A stretch of DNA of 50,973 nucleotides, from assembly GCA_000513055.1 (NCBI GenBank), contig AZYB01000006.1, positions 1 to 50,973 on the forward strand, in the 5' to 3' direction. Of the stretch, positions 34,555 through 42,895 are shown in pieces; the first letter of the stretch is position 1; every line of letters begins with the position of its first letter. Under the pieces are notes generated by a model, which saw only the letters and a list, made by a program, of their open reading frames with translations, was not told the DNA's origin and did no database searches. This stretch comes from an alpha proteobacterium SCGC AAA288-N07 (GTDB taxonomy: Bacteria; Pseudomonadota; Alphaproteobacteria; Pelagibacterales; Pelagibacteraceae). The position numbers and the translations under genes were made by a program.

Positions 34555-36150
34555 ATGAATTTCAAAAAGTACGAAAGTGATCAAAAATTAAGAGGAGGAT
34601 ATTACACTCCCCAAAATCTATGTGATTTTATATCTTCATTTGTCATTGATAATAAATGCAAAGAAATTTTAGAACCAAGTTTTGGAGATGGTAATTTTCT
34701 GCGAAGTGCACTTAGGGGGAAAAAAAATATTATATTAACTGGAATTGAAATTAATAAAGATGAATTTAAAAAGTATAAAAATACAAATAAATTTAAGCAT
34801 AATTTAGTTAATGAAGACTTTTTAGAATGGTATTTAAGTAATGATAATCGTAAATATGATGGAATAATAGGAAATCCTCCATTTGTTAGATATCAATATT
34901 TAGATGATCATTCTCAGTTAAATTCAAAAAAAATTTTTAAAAAATTTAACTTATCATTTACAATGCATACAAATTTATGGGTACCATTTTTTATTGCATC
35001 TATAGACTTGCTAAAACCAGGTGGAAAACTTGGAATGATTATTCCAAATGAAATATTATATTTACCACATGCAAAATCATTAAGGTCTTTTTTGAAACTA
35101 AAAATGTCTAAAATTATTATTTTAGATTGTAATGAGTTATTATTTGAAAATACACTACAAGGCACATCTGTAATATTTGCTACAAAAAAAAGAGATGATA
35201 AAGAAAAATCATTTGTATCAATCAATAGATTAAATAAAGATGACTTGGATAAAAAAAATATCTATAAAATTTTAAAATATTCAACTTTTAAAGAAATTGG
35301 TAATGAAGGCAAATGGATGCTTTATTTGCTAAACGAAGAAGAAATAAAAACACTTAACTATTTAAAAAATAACAAAGAGATTAAAACTTTTAACGATATT
35401 GCTTCTGCGGATGTTGGTATTGTCACTGGGGCCAACAAATTTTTTCTAATCAATAAAGAGGTGGCTGATAAATATCAGCTTGAAAAGTACACCTACCCAA
35501 TGTTTGGTAAAAGTAATCATTGCAAGGGAATTATCTATGATAATGAACAACATAATAAAAATATTGAAAAAAATAATCCTTCTTTTTTTTTAAGAATAAA
35601 AAAAGATACTAAAATTAATTTACCATTAAAAAAATATTTACAAATTGGTGAAAAAGAAAAATTTCAAAAAAGGTACAAGTGTAGAATAAGAAAACCTTGG
35701 TATTCTGTACCATCTGTATACTCAACATCATTAGCATTATTAAAAAGGTGCCATAAATTCCCAAGATTAATATTTAATAAAGCAAAAGCATACACAACTG
35801 ATACGGCCTATAGAATTAAATCTTTTGATATAAATGAAGAAAAATTATCTTTCTGTTTTATAAATAGTCTGACAGCTTTGACAGCAGAACTTGAGGGAAG
35901 ACATTACGCTGGTGGCGTACTTGAGCTTACACCAAGTGAGATTGAAAAATTATTAGTTCCTTTGCCAAAAAAATTAAGATTTAATATTAATAAACTTAAT
36001 AAAGAATTTTTTAATAATAAAGATGAAAATACAATATTAACAATTCAGAACAATATAATTTCTAAATCTTTAAAAATTAATTTAAAACACTTTAAAATTA
36101 TACATAAAGCCTTACTCAAACTTCAAAAGAGACGATTCAGAGATGAATAG
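34555..36150 (+). CDS. Adenine-N6 DNA methyltransferase (Eco57I/TaqI-like)
   Basis: A 531-residue class I DNA methyltransferase. The N-terminal RGGYYTPQNLCDFI is typical of adenine methylases. The SAM-binding motif EPSFGDGNFL is at residues 40-49 and the catalytic NPPF at 107-110. The C-terminal half (about 260-480) is likely a target-recognition region. It overlaps the next gene by 8 bases. As in the Eco57I system, a separate methylase plus a fused nuclease-methylase suggests one type II system that modifies both strands of an asymmetric site. The target is unknown. Confidence 0.85.
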   Translation: MNFKKYESDQKLRGGYYTPQNLCDFISSFVIDNKCKEILEPSFGDGNFLRSALRGKKNIILTGIEINKDEFKKYKNTNKFKHNLVNEDFLEWYLSNDNRKYDGIIGNPPFVRYQYLDDHSQLNSKKIFKKFNLSFTMHTNLWVPFFIASIDLLKPGGKLGMIIPNEILYLPHAKSLRSFLKLKMSKIIILDCNELLFENTLQGTSVIFATKKRDDKEKSFVSINRLNKDDLDKKNIYKILKYSTFKEIGNEGKWMLYLLNEEEIKTLNYLKNNKEIKTFNDIASADVGIVTGANKFFLINKEVADKYQLEKYTYPMFGKSNHCKGIIYDNEQHNKNIEKNNPSFFLRIKKDTKINLPLKKYLQIGEKEKFQKRYKCRIRKPWYSVPSVYSTSLALLKRCHKFPRLIFNKAKAYTTDTAYRIKSFDINEEKLSFCFINSLTALTAELEGRHYAGGVLELTPSEIEKLLVPLPKKLRFNINKLNKEFFNNKDENTILTIQNNIISKSLKINLKHFKIIHKALLKLQKRRFRDE

Positions 36151-38974
36151 TGAAAAGTTAAAATTATTAATTCAAAATTTTAAAGAAAATTCACCTGAAA
36201 TAACTTCAAATAACTCAAAATATACCGAGAGTGATACAAGAAGTGAGTTTATCGATCCATTTTTTAAATTATTAAGATGGGATATGGATAATTCTCAAGG
36301 ATTAAATTCATACCATAAAGAAGTAAAAAGAGAAAATTTTAATTCAATTAATGAAGAGGAAAGCCAAATTCCAGATTATATTTTTAAAATTAAAAATAAC
36401 AAAAAATTTATAATAGAAGCTAAACGAGCCTCAATTAATATCAAAAATAAAAACGATACATTTCAAATTAGGCAATATGGATATTCAGCTGGATTGCCTA
36501 TTTCTGCAATAACAAATTTTAAAGATATAAGAATTTTTGATACAAGAATAGAACCAAAAATTACTGATGAAATTGATAACTCAATATTGTTCGAATGCAA
36601 TTACCAAAATTATATAAATAATATTGAAACTCTTGAACTATTTCTTGGAAGAGAAAATGTTGTTTCACCTGAGTGGAATAAGCTTGTTAAATTTCAAACA
36701 GATAAAAGACCATCTATTAACAAAAACTTTTTAAATCAAATTGACAAATGGAGACTCAAACTAGCAAATTCAATAAATGATACAATTGAGATAATTAATT
36801 TAGAAGAAATTAATTACTTGAGTCAAAAAATTGTAAATAGATTTCTTTTTATAAGAGTCTGCGAAGATAGAGAATTAACCAAATTTACAAAGCTTAAAGA
36901 CTCATGTTTGAATTATAATCAATTAATATTACTTTTTGAAAATTATAATCAAAAATTTAACACTCATATATTCAAATTAGATAACGAGGTAAATTTATTA
37001 AAAAAAGAAAGTTTCTTTAATTTATTAAAAAAGATAATTAATGAACTTTATCACCCGTACTCTCCATATAATTTTTCTGTGTTTTATGCTGATTTTTTCG
37101 GAGATATATATGAAGATTATTTAACCAAAAGTATAAAAAAAGAAAATAATAGCTTAATTTTATCGGAAAAAGAAGAATATTTGGATAGGGATATAGTTTC
37201 AACACCGAATCCAATTGTAGATAATCTTACAGAAAAAACTTTTAAAAATTATTTTAATACAGATATCAACATACCAAGAGTCCTAGATCCAGCAGTTGGT
37301 TCGGGACGTTTCCTTTTATCAGCTTATGACTCAATATTATACAATCTATATGATGATGCAGTAATTACTGTAAAAAAAAAAATAGAAATACTAGAAAATT
37401 TATTCGGGATTGATAAAGATTATCTGGCAATAGATACAACAAAATTTTCTCTCTATATAAAAATTTTAGAAGATGAAAATTATGAGTCGATTAATAATGA
37501 TAATAATTTATTACCAAATTTAGATAAAAACATATTTTTTGGTAATTCTATAATTGATGCAGATTTTCCCGACCAACATAAAGATATACAGCCTTTAAAT
37601 TGGGAAAATATTTTTGAAAATAAAAAATTCAATATTATAATTGGCAATCCACCTTACGTAAAAACAGAGGATATAAAAAAAAATAAAAAAGAATATAATT
37701 ATTTAAAAAATAAATATTTAGCTAGTTATAAACAATTTGATAAATATTTCTTTTTTATAGAAAAATCACTTCAATATTTAAATACCAATGGGCTTTTGAG
37801 CTTTGTTATACCAAATAAATGGATAAATAATGTTGCTGGCTCTAAACTAAGAAAATTATTAAGTAAAAATATATATCAATTAAATAACTTTGGGAATGAA
37901 ATTATTTTTGAGAACAAATCAAACTATATTTGCATTCTATATTTATCTGTAAATCAAAGTAAAAGTTTTAAATACTCTTTTATAGAAAATTACAATGAAT
38001 GGTTAGTAAATGATGCTAAACACATTGAAATTAAAAAAGATTTCATAAATTTTGAAAAACCTCTAGTTTTACCATCAAATCAAGAAGAAAAATTAATACT
38101 TGATAAAATTTTTAATAAATCAAAAACAATTAATAGTGACCTAATACTAACAGGAATACAAACTTCTAAAGATGAAATTTATGTAATTAAGGATTTTATT
38201 TTAAAAAATGATTTTATTTATTTTTCAAAAGAATCTAAAAAATGGAAAATTGAAAAAAAAATATGCAAACCATATATTTTTGACACAATAAATATCATCA
38301 ATTATAAAATTTTTAAAAGTGATTCTTTATTAATATTTCCTTATGATCTAGATGACTCTGGCAATGTGAAGATTATAAATAAAAAAACTATGATAAGTAA
38401 TTTCCCTAACACATTTAAATATTTATCATTTTATAAAGAAAAACTTCTAGAAAGAAATGTCAATCCTCCATTTTCAGATAATGAAGATGATTTTTATAAA
38501 TATGGTAGATCACAAAATATTTTTGTGTTATCAAAAAAGCCAAAAATAATTTTAGCAGTACTCCAAACTGGAAATAAATATGCTTTAGATTATAATGGAT
38601 TATATTATACAGCAGGAGGCACCGCAGGTATAATCTCGATTATAAATAATGAAGACAATGACTATATATTTTTTATTTTAGGACTACTTGATCAAAAAGA
38701 AATTGAACTTTTTCTCAGAAAAAGAGGCAGCACATTTAGAGGAGGCTATTATTCAAGAGGAAAAGATGTAATTAGTGATTTGCCTGTTCCTATAATTGAT
38801 ACACCAGCAGATAAGCAATTCTATAGTGAGATTATCAAAAATGTTAAGATTATTATTGAAGAAAAAAATAAAAATAATTTAGACACTAAAGATAAGCTAA
38901 TTTCTGAAAATTTAATTGGCACTTCTAGACAAAAAGTAAAAAATTTATTTTTATCTCTATGGAAAAGAAGTTAA
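36143..38974 (+). CDS. Type IIG-like restriction-modification enzyme (nuclease plus methylase)
   Basis: A 943-residue fused enzyme. Residues about 34-100 hold a PD-(D/E)xK-type nuclease pattern (Pro77-Asp78, then Glu92 and Lys94 in FIIEAKRAS). A helical linker follows (about 190-330). The methylase core has LDPAVGSGRFLL at 381-392 and NPPY at 502-505. The C-terminal part (about 650-930, with RKRGSTFRGGYYSRG) is probably the target-recognition domain. It is expected to cut unmodified foreign DNA near its site. Start ATG 36143 lies within the end of the upstream methylase. A BREX PglX is less likely because the nuclease motif is intact and no other BREX gene is present. Confidence 0.85.
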   Translation: MNSEKLKLLIQNFKENSPEITSNNSKYTESDTRSEFIDPFFKLLRWDMDNSQGLNSYHKEVKRENFNSINEEESQIPDYIFKIKNNKKFIIEAKRASINIKNKNDTFQIRQYGYSAGLPISAITNFKDIRIFDTRIEPKITDEIDNSILFECNYQNYINNIETLELFLGRENVVSPEWNKLVKFQTDKRPSINKNFLNQIDKWRLKLANSINDTIEIINLEEINYLSQKIVNRFLFIRVCEDRELTKFTKLKDSCLNYNQLILLFENYNQKFNTHIFKLDNEVNLLKKESFFNLLKKIINELYHPYSPYNFSVFYADFFGDIYEDYLTKSIKKENNSLILSEKEEYLDRDIVSTPNPIVDNLTEKTFKNYFNTDINIPRVLDPAVGSGRFLLSAYDSILYNLYDDAVITVKKKIEILENLFGIDKDYLAIDTTKFSLYIKILEDENYESINNDNNLLPNLDKNIFFGNSIIDADFPDQHKDIQPLNWENIFENKKFNIIIGNPPYVKTEDIKKNKKEYNYLKNKYLASYKQFDKYFFFIEKSLQYLNTNGLLSFVIPNKWINNVAGSKLRKLLSKNIYQLNNFGNEIIFENKSNYICILYLSVNQSKSFKYSFIENYNEWLVNDAKHIEIKKDFINFEKPLVLPSNQEEKLILDKIFNKSKTINSDLILTGIQTSKDEIYVIKDFILKNDFIYFSKESKKWKIEKKICKPYIFDTINIINYKIFKSDSLLIFPYDLDDSGNVKIINKKTMISNFPNTFKYLSFYKEKLLERNVNPPFSDNEDDFYKYGRSQNIFVLSKKPKIILAVLQTGNKYALDYNGLYYTAGGTAGIISIINNEDNDYIFFILGLLDQKEIELFLRKRGSTFRGGYYSRGKDVISDLPVPIIDTPADKQFYSEIIKNVKIIIEEKNKNNLDTKDKLISENLIGTSRQKVKNLFLSLWKRS

Positions 38975-38981
38975 TCTATTT

Positions 38982-39050
38982 TATAGGATTATGTGGGATA
39001 AACTCGACACATACTCGACACAAAAGAGATAAAGCAGAAATTGAGTGGGT
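38982..39050 (+). repeat. Module-end arm, copy C (CTCGACAC type)
   Basis: TATAGGATTATGTGGGATAA is followed by CTCGACAC at 39003 and 39014, AAAAGAGATAAAGCA, and a leader to the ATG of fragment C. The boxes match the start arm of module 2 at 34441. Confidence 0.9.
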
Positions 39051-39119
39051 ATGAACGAAGAAAAGTCGCGCCAACTCTGGAAAATCATACAGGAAGCTGG
39101 TGATTATTTACTTGGTTAG
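39051..39119 (+). pseudogene. 5' fragment C of the island target gene
   Basis: The fragment encodes MNEEKSRQLWKIIQEAGDYL, then LG and a stop. The DNA match with the intact gene ends at 39111. It is interpreted as the replacement 5' end brought by module 2, itself cut off by module 3. Confidence 0.85.
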
Positions 39120-39300
39120 CGGTTCACCTTGGTTCACCTTGATTGACCTTGGTTCACAGTAGTTATGCGGGCCATTTAAAATTCATAGAAAATAAATCGC
39201 ATAAAGATTCACTAAAAACACTGTTCAAACTTGAAACAAACTTGAAACAAATGAGATAAATCAAATGGTCTATTCTAGAGCTTTTTGATAACATTTGATC
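39112..39300 (+). repeat. Module-start arm, copy C (CTTGAAAC type)
   Basis: It has four 10-base units at 39121-39160 (GGTTCACCTT twice, GATTGACCTT, GGTTCACAGT), TTATGCGG with a partner CGCATAA, CTTGAAAC at 39230 and 39241, then a leader TTTTTGATAACATTTGATC ending at the cargo ATG. The leader closely matches that of module 1. Confidence 0.88.
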
Positions 39301-39789
39301 ATGAAAAATTTTTTTAGCCTCATAATTGTTGTTTTTTTACTCAACGGATGTGTTGGAGTAGAAAGTAATTTAAAAAAAGGAAATATAAGAATTGGTATGT
39401 ATAAAAGTGAATTTTGTTATGTAGAAACAACTTTATCTGGTCCTTGTTCAGCTACTTTTATGGAAGGTTTTAATAATGTATCTAGAGGACTGTACTATCC
39501 AAAATTAAAAAAAGAAATAATGTGGGCTAAAAAACCTAAATCATTTTTTGTTTTTAAGAATGTAAGTTCCCCATTTAATTATGATACTTTTTCTGTTGGT
39601 GATGGGAAATTGGAAAAAATATTTAAAACTAAAGAAGAAGCTATAAAGTATGTTTCTAGCAAAGATTCATTAATAAAAGAAGATTATATACGTATAGCAA
39701 AACAAGGTTGTAAAGCCTCAGGTTTAGAACCTGGCACAGAAGAGTTTGCTGAATGTGCGCTCAAAAGAATTAAAGAATTATCAGAGTGA
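39301..39789 (+). CDS. Predicted lipoprotein with C-terminal Cys motif, unknown function
   Basis: A 162-residue predicted lipoprotein. MKNFFSLIIVVFLLNGC ends in a lipobox with Cys17. I do not recognise the mature domain (GNIRIGMYKSEFCYVETTL). The C-terminus has GCKASGLEPGTEEFAECALKR, a two-Cys pattern also found in the next gene. The ATG at 39301 directly follows the conserved leader. The TGA overlaps the GTG start of the next gene, implying coupling. Confidence 0.7.
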   Translation: MKNFFSLIIVVFLLNGCVGVESNLKKGNIRIGMYKSEFCYVETTLSGPCSATFMEGFNNVSRGLYYPKLKKEIMWAKKPKSFFVFKNVSSPFNYDTFSVGDGKLEKIFKTKEEAIKYVSSKDSLIKEDYIRIAKQGCKASGLEPGTEEFAECALKRIKELSE

Positions 39790-40445
39790 CTTGTAAAAAA
39801 ATTATAGGGATAATATTTTTAAGTTTTGTAATCTGCAATTATAGCGTTGCTGAAGAAACGATTTTTAATTACTCGTCTGACTCAACATATGGTAATGATG
39901 GAAGAATATCTGGCAATGTGGGAAAAATAGATGTTGCGGTTGCGATTGAAAAAGCAAAAAAAGTTTGTAAAGATTTAGGTTTTGATCCTGAGTCTGAAAA
40001 ATTTACTAAATGTGGATTAGATTTAGTAGAAATAGCAAGTGGTTTTGATATGGCAAGAAATCAAGAATATCTTTTATCTAAAAAATTATATTCAAAAGAA
40101 AAAATTGATATGACATTTAGCTATGAGTCTAAGTCAGGTGAAAAAATGAATGAAGAAAGTAAGTGGACAAAATTCTGGAAAGGTGCTGCTTGGATATTAT
40201 ATGAATATGGTGATGAAATCTTTGCATTAGCTCTTGATCTTAAATACGACACAAATTTAAGCGGTTATAATACAACTAACCAAGTTAGCACTAACAGAGG
40301 AGGCTTGAAATGTGTAGCTCAGAGAGTTGGCACTGTAGTACATCAAAATTGTAAGGGTGCTGATGGAACACATATATATTGCATGTTTCAACAAATTGGA
40401 AAATCGAATGTAAAAAGAACTTGCAGAGATAAATCAAGGTCTTAA
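39786..40445 (+). CDS. Exported protein with shared Cys motif, unknown function
   Basis: A 219-residue predicted exported protein with a signal peptide (KKIIGIIFLSFVICNYSVAE). Residues about 55-85 contain VCKDLGFDPESEKFTKCGLD, the same spacing as the Cys motif of the upstream lipoprotein. The C-terminal part is Cys-rich (LKCVAQRVGTVVHQNCKG, IYCMFQQIG, RTCRD). The start GTG at 39786 lies in the upstream stop (GAGTGA). No family is recognised. The shared motif and coupling suggest the two act together at the envelope. Confidence 0.65.
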   Translation: MTCKKIIGIIFLSFVICNYSVAEETIFNYSSDSTYGNDGRISGNVGKIDVAVAIEKAKKVCKDLGFDPESEKFTKCGLDLVEIASGFDMARNQEYLLSKKLYSKEKIDMTFSYESKSGEKMNEESKWTKFWKGAAWILYEYGDEIFALALDLKYDTNLSGYNTTNQVSTNRGGLKCVAQRVGTVVHQNCKGADGTHIYCMFQQIGKSNVKRTCRDKSRS

Positions 40446-40454
40446 AAAAAGCTT

Positions 40455-40522
40455 TATAGGATTATGTGGGATAACTTGAAACATACTTGAAACAAAAGAG
40501 ATAAATCAAGATTTGTACTGGT
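40455..40522 (+). repeat. Module-end arm, copy D (CTTGAAAC type)
   Basis: TATAGGATTATGTGGGATAA is followed by CTTGAAAC at 40475 and 40486, AAAAGAGATAAATCA, and a leader to the ATG at 40523. The boxes match the start arm of module 3. This arm is now the 5' flank of the intact small gene and may provide its promoter. Confidence 0.9.
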
Positions 40523-40750
40523 ATGAACGAAGAAAAGTCGCGCCAACTCTGGAAAATCATACAGGAAGCTGGTGATTATTTACAAGGACAACTACCCGAT
40601 CATCCTAATCATCCAAAAGGAAGAAATCCCTATGCTCATGTGGCAATATGCGTGAAATCAAAATTCAAGGAGAGTTACAAAGACATAGAAGATAAAAAAT
40701 TTAATGAAGTAGTTGAGTATATTGAGTTCTTAAAAAATAATCCGAGTTAA
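40523..40750 (+). CDS. Small conserved-looking protein, island target gene (75 residues)
   Basis: An intact 75-residue cytoplasmic protein: MNEEKSRQLWKIIQEAGDYL, then QGQLPDHPNHPKGRNPYAHV and a helical C-terminus to FLKNNPS. I do not recognise a family. The first 20 codons are repeated at 30909, 34272 and 39051, each cut at the same place. It is therefore the gene whose 5' end serves as integration site: codons 1-20 appear to come from module 3, and codons 21-75 are the ancestral 3' part. It converges on the creatinase gene with no gap. Confidence 0.75.
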   Translation: MNEEKSRQLWKIIQEAGDYLQGQLPDHPNHPKGRNPYAHVAICVKSKFKESYKDIEDKKFNEVVEYIEFLKNNPS

Positions 40751-41968
40751 CTAATTTTTAATTATATTGTTTTCTGGACCAAAAGGAAAGGTAGTTATAT
40801 TTTCAGCATTATTTTCTTGAACTATAAGTATATCGTGTTCTCTATACCCGCCTGCACCAGGTTCTCCTTCTGGAATGAAAACCATAGGTTCCATTGAAAC
40901 TACCATGCCAGGTTCTAATACTGTATGTATATCCTCCCTAAATTCCAATCCTGCCTCACGTCCATAATAGGGAGATAAAATTCCAAAAGAATGTCCATAA
41001 CCAAAAGTTCTTCTGTGTAAATATCCAAGTTGTGCGAACAAATCATTTAACTCATTAGTAATTTCTGAGCATTTTGCTCCAGGTTTAATAAGTTCCAATC
41101 CTCTTTTATGAACTTTTACATTCGCTTCCCATGCTTTAAGAGAGTCGTCATCGATCTCTTCCAAAAACAATGTTCTTTCTAAAGCTGTGTAATAGCCCGA
41201 TATCATGGGAAAAGTATTCAACGATAAAATGTCTCCTTTTTGAAGTTTTCTACTAGTTACATGATTGTGAGCTCCATCTGTATTTACGCCGGATTGAAAC
41301 CACGCCCAACTGTCTCTTAATTCAGAATCTGGATATAATCTCGAAATCTCTAATTCCATTGCATCTCTTCCAACTTGTGCGATTTCTATTTCCTTTACTC
41401 CAGTTTTTATTTTTTTAACTAGAGTTCTTGCACCAATATCAGCAACTTTTGAACCATTTTTTATAAGCTCAATCTCTTCTTTGGATTTAACCATTCTTTG
41501 TTTCATTGCATCATTGGCAATGTTAATTAATTCAGAGCTAGTAAAAATAGATTTAATTTTTAAATGCATATCAATAGTCAAATGGTCAGTTTCTATTCCA
41601 AGTTTTTTAGGAGGCTGTTTTCTTCCCACAATAGCTACTAAAGCCTTTAAAAAATTATCTCTTTTCCAATCTGTGTAAATTATATTTTCATCAATTGATC
41701 TTCGCCATGGCTGACCAGCATCAAGATTTGCCGAAATTGTGATACATTTTTCATGAGTAACCACACACCCATACGGTCTACCGAACGATGTATATAAAAA
41801 ACCCGAGTAATAGGCTACTCCATGCATAGAAGTTAGTAAGACCATTTCTAAATCATGTTGGTTCATTATTTCTCTTAAACCTTTTAATCTTCTTTCATAT
41901 TCTTTTTTGCTAAATGGTAATTTGGATTTATTTCCATTTTTTAAATTAAAATAATCTGGTCTTTCCAT
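40751..41968 (-). CDS. Creatinase (creatine amidinohydrolase)
   Basis: A 405-residue pita-bread (M24-fold) enzyme that matches creatinase, which hydrolyses creatine to sarcosine and urea, far better than Xaa-Pro peptidases. Shared features are ISANLDAGQPWRR, WFQSGVNTDGAHNHVTSRK with the catalytic His at residue 234, NTFPMISGYYTALERTLFL, FGYGHSFGILSPYYGREAGLEF and EPGMVVSMEPMVFIPEG. The peptidase metal ligands are not needed by creatinase. The sarcosine could feed C1 metabolism, but no sarcosine oxidase is nearby. It converges on the island target gene and follows the EamA transporter by 22 bases on the same strand. Confidence 0.85.
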   Translation of the reverse strand: MERPDYFNLKNGNKSKLPFSKKEYERRLKGLREIMNQHDLEMVLLTSMHGVAYYSGFLYTSFGRPYGCVVTHEKCITISANLDAGQPWRRSIDENIIYTDWKRDNFLKALVAIVGRKQPPKKLGIETDHLTIDMHLKIKSIFTSSELINIANDAMKQRMVKSKEEIELIKNGSKVADIGARTLVKKIKTGVKEIEIAQVGRDAMELEISRLYPDSELRDSWAWFQSGVNTDGAHNHVTSRKLQKGDILSLNTFPMISGYYTALERTLFLEEIDDDSLKAWEANVKVHKRGLELIKPGAKCSEITNELNDLFAQLGYLHRRTFGYGHSFGILSPYYGREAGLEFREDIHTVLEPGMVVSMEPMVFIPEGEPGAGGYREHDILIVQENNAENITTFPFGPENNIIKN

Positions 41969-41990
41969 TTTTATACTCTTTAAATTTTTT

Positions 41991-42893
41991 TCAATTCATT
42001 CCTATAAATCTTCTATTTCTTTTAATAAAGAAACTGTAATAAAAAAGCGCAAAAGTAATAATAACTCCTCCAATTATAGTATTTTCTGATGGAACTTCAT
42101 TAATCCCAAAAATAGGCAGCCAAACCCAAAAAATACCCCCTATTATCTCGGTCAAAGATAACAAAGTAAGATCGGCTGCGGGTAAATCTTTTGAACCTAT
42201 TGAGTATAATATTAAACCACAACATACCAAAAGACCATGCAATGCAGACAATGATGAGTTTTTAAACGTAGTTAAAAAATTTGCATCTAAAACAGTTAAT
42301 ACTAAGGATGAAAAAATTGCACAAAATAAGCCAGCTATTGCAACAGTAGTAAATTTTGGTGTCTCTTTTCTCCACCTTAATGAAACAGAAAAAATTGAAA
42401 ATCCTAATGCAGACATAAGTCCAATTAGTAGTCCAAATAATGTTCCTATCTTATTACTATTTGATGCCATAAAAATAATTCCAATCGCTGCAATAATTAT
42501 TGATGTGAATGTTGTTATTGAAATTTTTTCTTTCAAAATAAAGTAACCTAGAATTGCAGTAATAAATGGCATTGCAGCCAACATTAGAAGTGTAACTGCC
42601 GCTGTAGTGTGAGTTATAGACCAAATAAAACACATCATAGCTGAACCTAAGCTAATACCTCCAATAACTCCTGATAATCCAATTTTTGAATAATTATTTA
42701 AAAATGATTTTCCTTCTTTTAAAAACAAATAAAAATTTAACAGTAAAAAAATAGTTATTCCTCTAAAAAAAACATATTGCCATGGAACAAGTTGGGCATT
42801 TTCTATATATCGTACAACTAATGCACCAAAAGACCATAAAGTTCCGGCTAATAAAACAATTAGAATTGCCAAATTAGTTTTATCTTTTGGCAT
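41991..42893 (-). CDS. EamA/DMT-family transporter
   Basis: A 300-residue ten-helix transporter with two EamA repeats (LAGTLWSFGALVVRYIE in helix 1; LSLTEIIGGIFWVWLPIFG in helix 9). The substrate is unknown; the neighbouring creatinase makes a nitrogenous metabolite possible, which is inference. It follows moaE by 2 bases and precedes the creatinase gene by 22, so it may share a transcript with moaA-moaE. Confidence 0.82.
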   Translation of the reverse strand: MPKDKTNLAILIVLLAGTLWSFGALVVRYIENAQLVPWQYVFFRGITIFLLLNFYLFLKEGKSFLNNYSKIGLSGVIGGISLGSAMMCFIWSITHTTAAVTLLMLAAMPFITAILGYFILKEKISITTFTSIIIAAIGIIFMASNSNKIGTLFGLLIGLMSALGFSIFSVSLRWRKETPKFTTVAIAGLFCAIFSSLVLTVLDANFLTTFKNSSLSALHGLLVCCGLILYSIGSKDLPAADLTLLSLTEIIGGIFWVWLPIFGINEVPSENTIIGGVIITFALFYYSFFIKRNRRFIGMN

Positions 42894-42895
42894 AT

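Larger units (their letters stand above)
34333..39111 (+). mobile_element. Island module 2: type IIG-like restriction-modification cargo
   Basis: The module runs from after core copy B to the end of core copy C. It has a start arm with CTCGACAC boxes (34441, 34452), two DNA-modification genes, an end arm with the same CTCGACAC boxes (39003, 39014), fragment C and the core. No recombinase is encoded. The matched boxes differ from those of modules 1 and 3. Confidence 0.65.
39112..40583 (+). mobile_element. Island module 3: two small exported proteins
   Basis: The module runs from after core copy C to the end of core copy D. Both ends carry CTTGAAAC boxes (39230/39241 and 40475/40486). The cargo is a lipoprotein gene and a second exported protein gene. 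The module ends by regenerating the 5' part of the intact small gene. It is the smallest unit at about 1.5 kb. Confidence 0.65.

Noticed and set aside
36143-38974. BREX methylase PglX
   Set aside because: The N-terminus carries an intact nuclease-like motif and no other BREX gene (brxA/B/C, pglZ) is in the module, so a type IIG-like enzyme fits better.
30979-39160. CRISPR array from the GGTTCACCTT repeats
   Set aside because: The 10-base units are directly tandem with no spacers, and the larger copies are thousands of bases apart with genes between them. No cas gene is present.
30909-40750. Composite transposon or insertion sequence
   Set aside because: The module ends are in direct orientation, not inverted; no transposase is encoded, and no target-site duplication beyond the shared core was seen.
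40751-41968. Xaa-Pro aminopeptidase or DMSP lyase DddP
   Set aside because: The fold is shared, but the NTDGAHN active-site segment and the C-terminal GPENNIIKN follow creatinase along the whole length.
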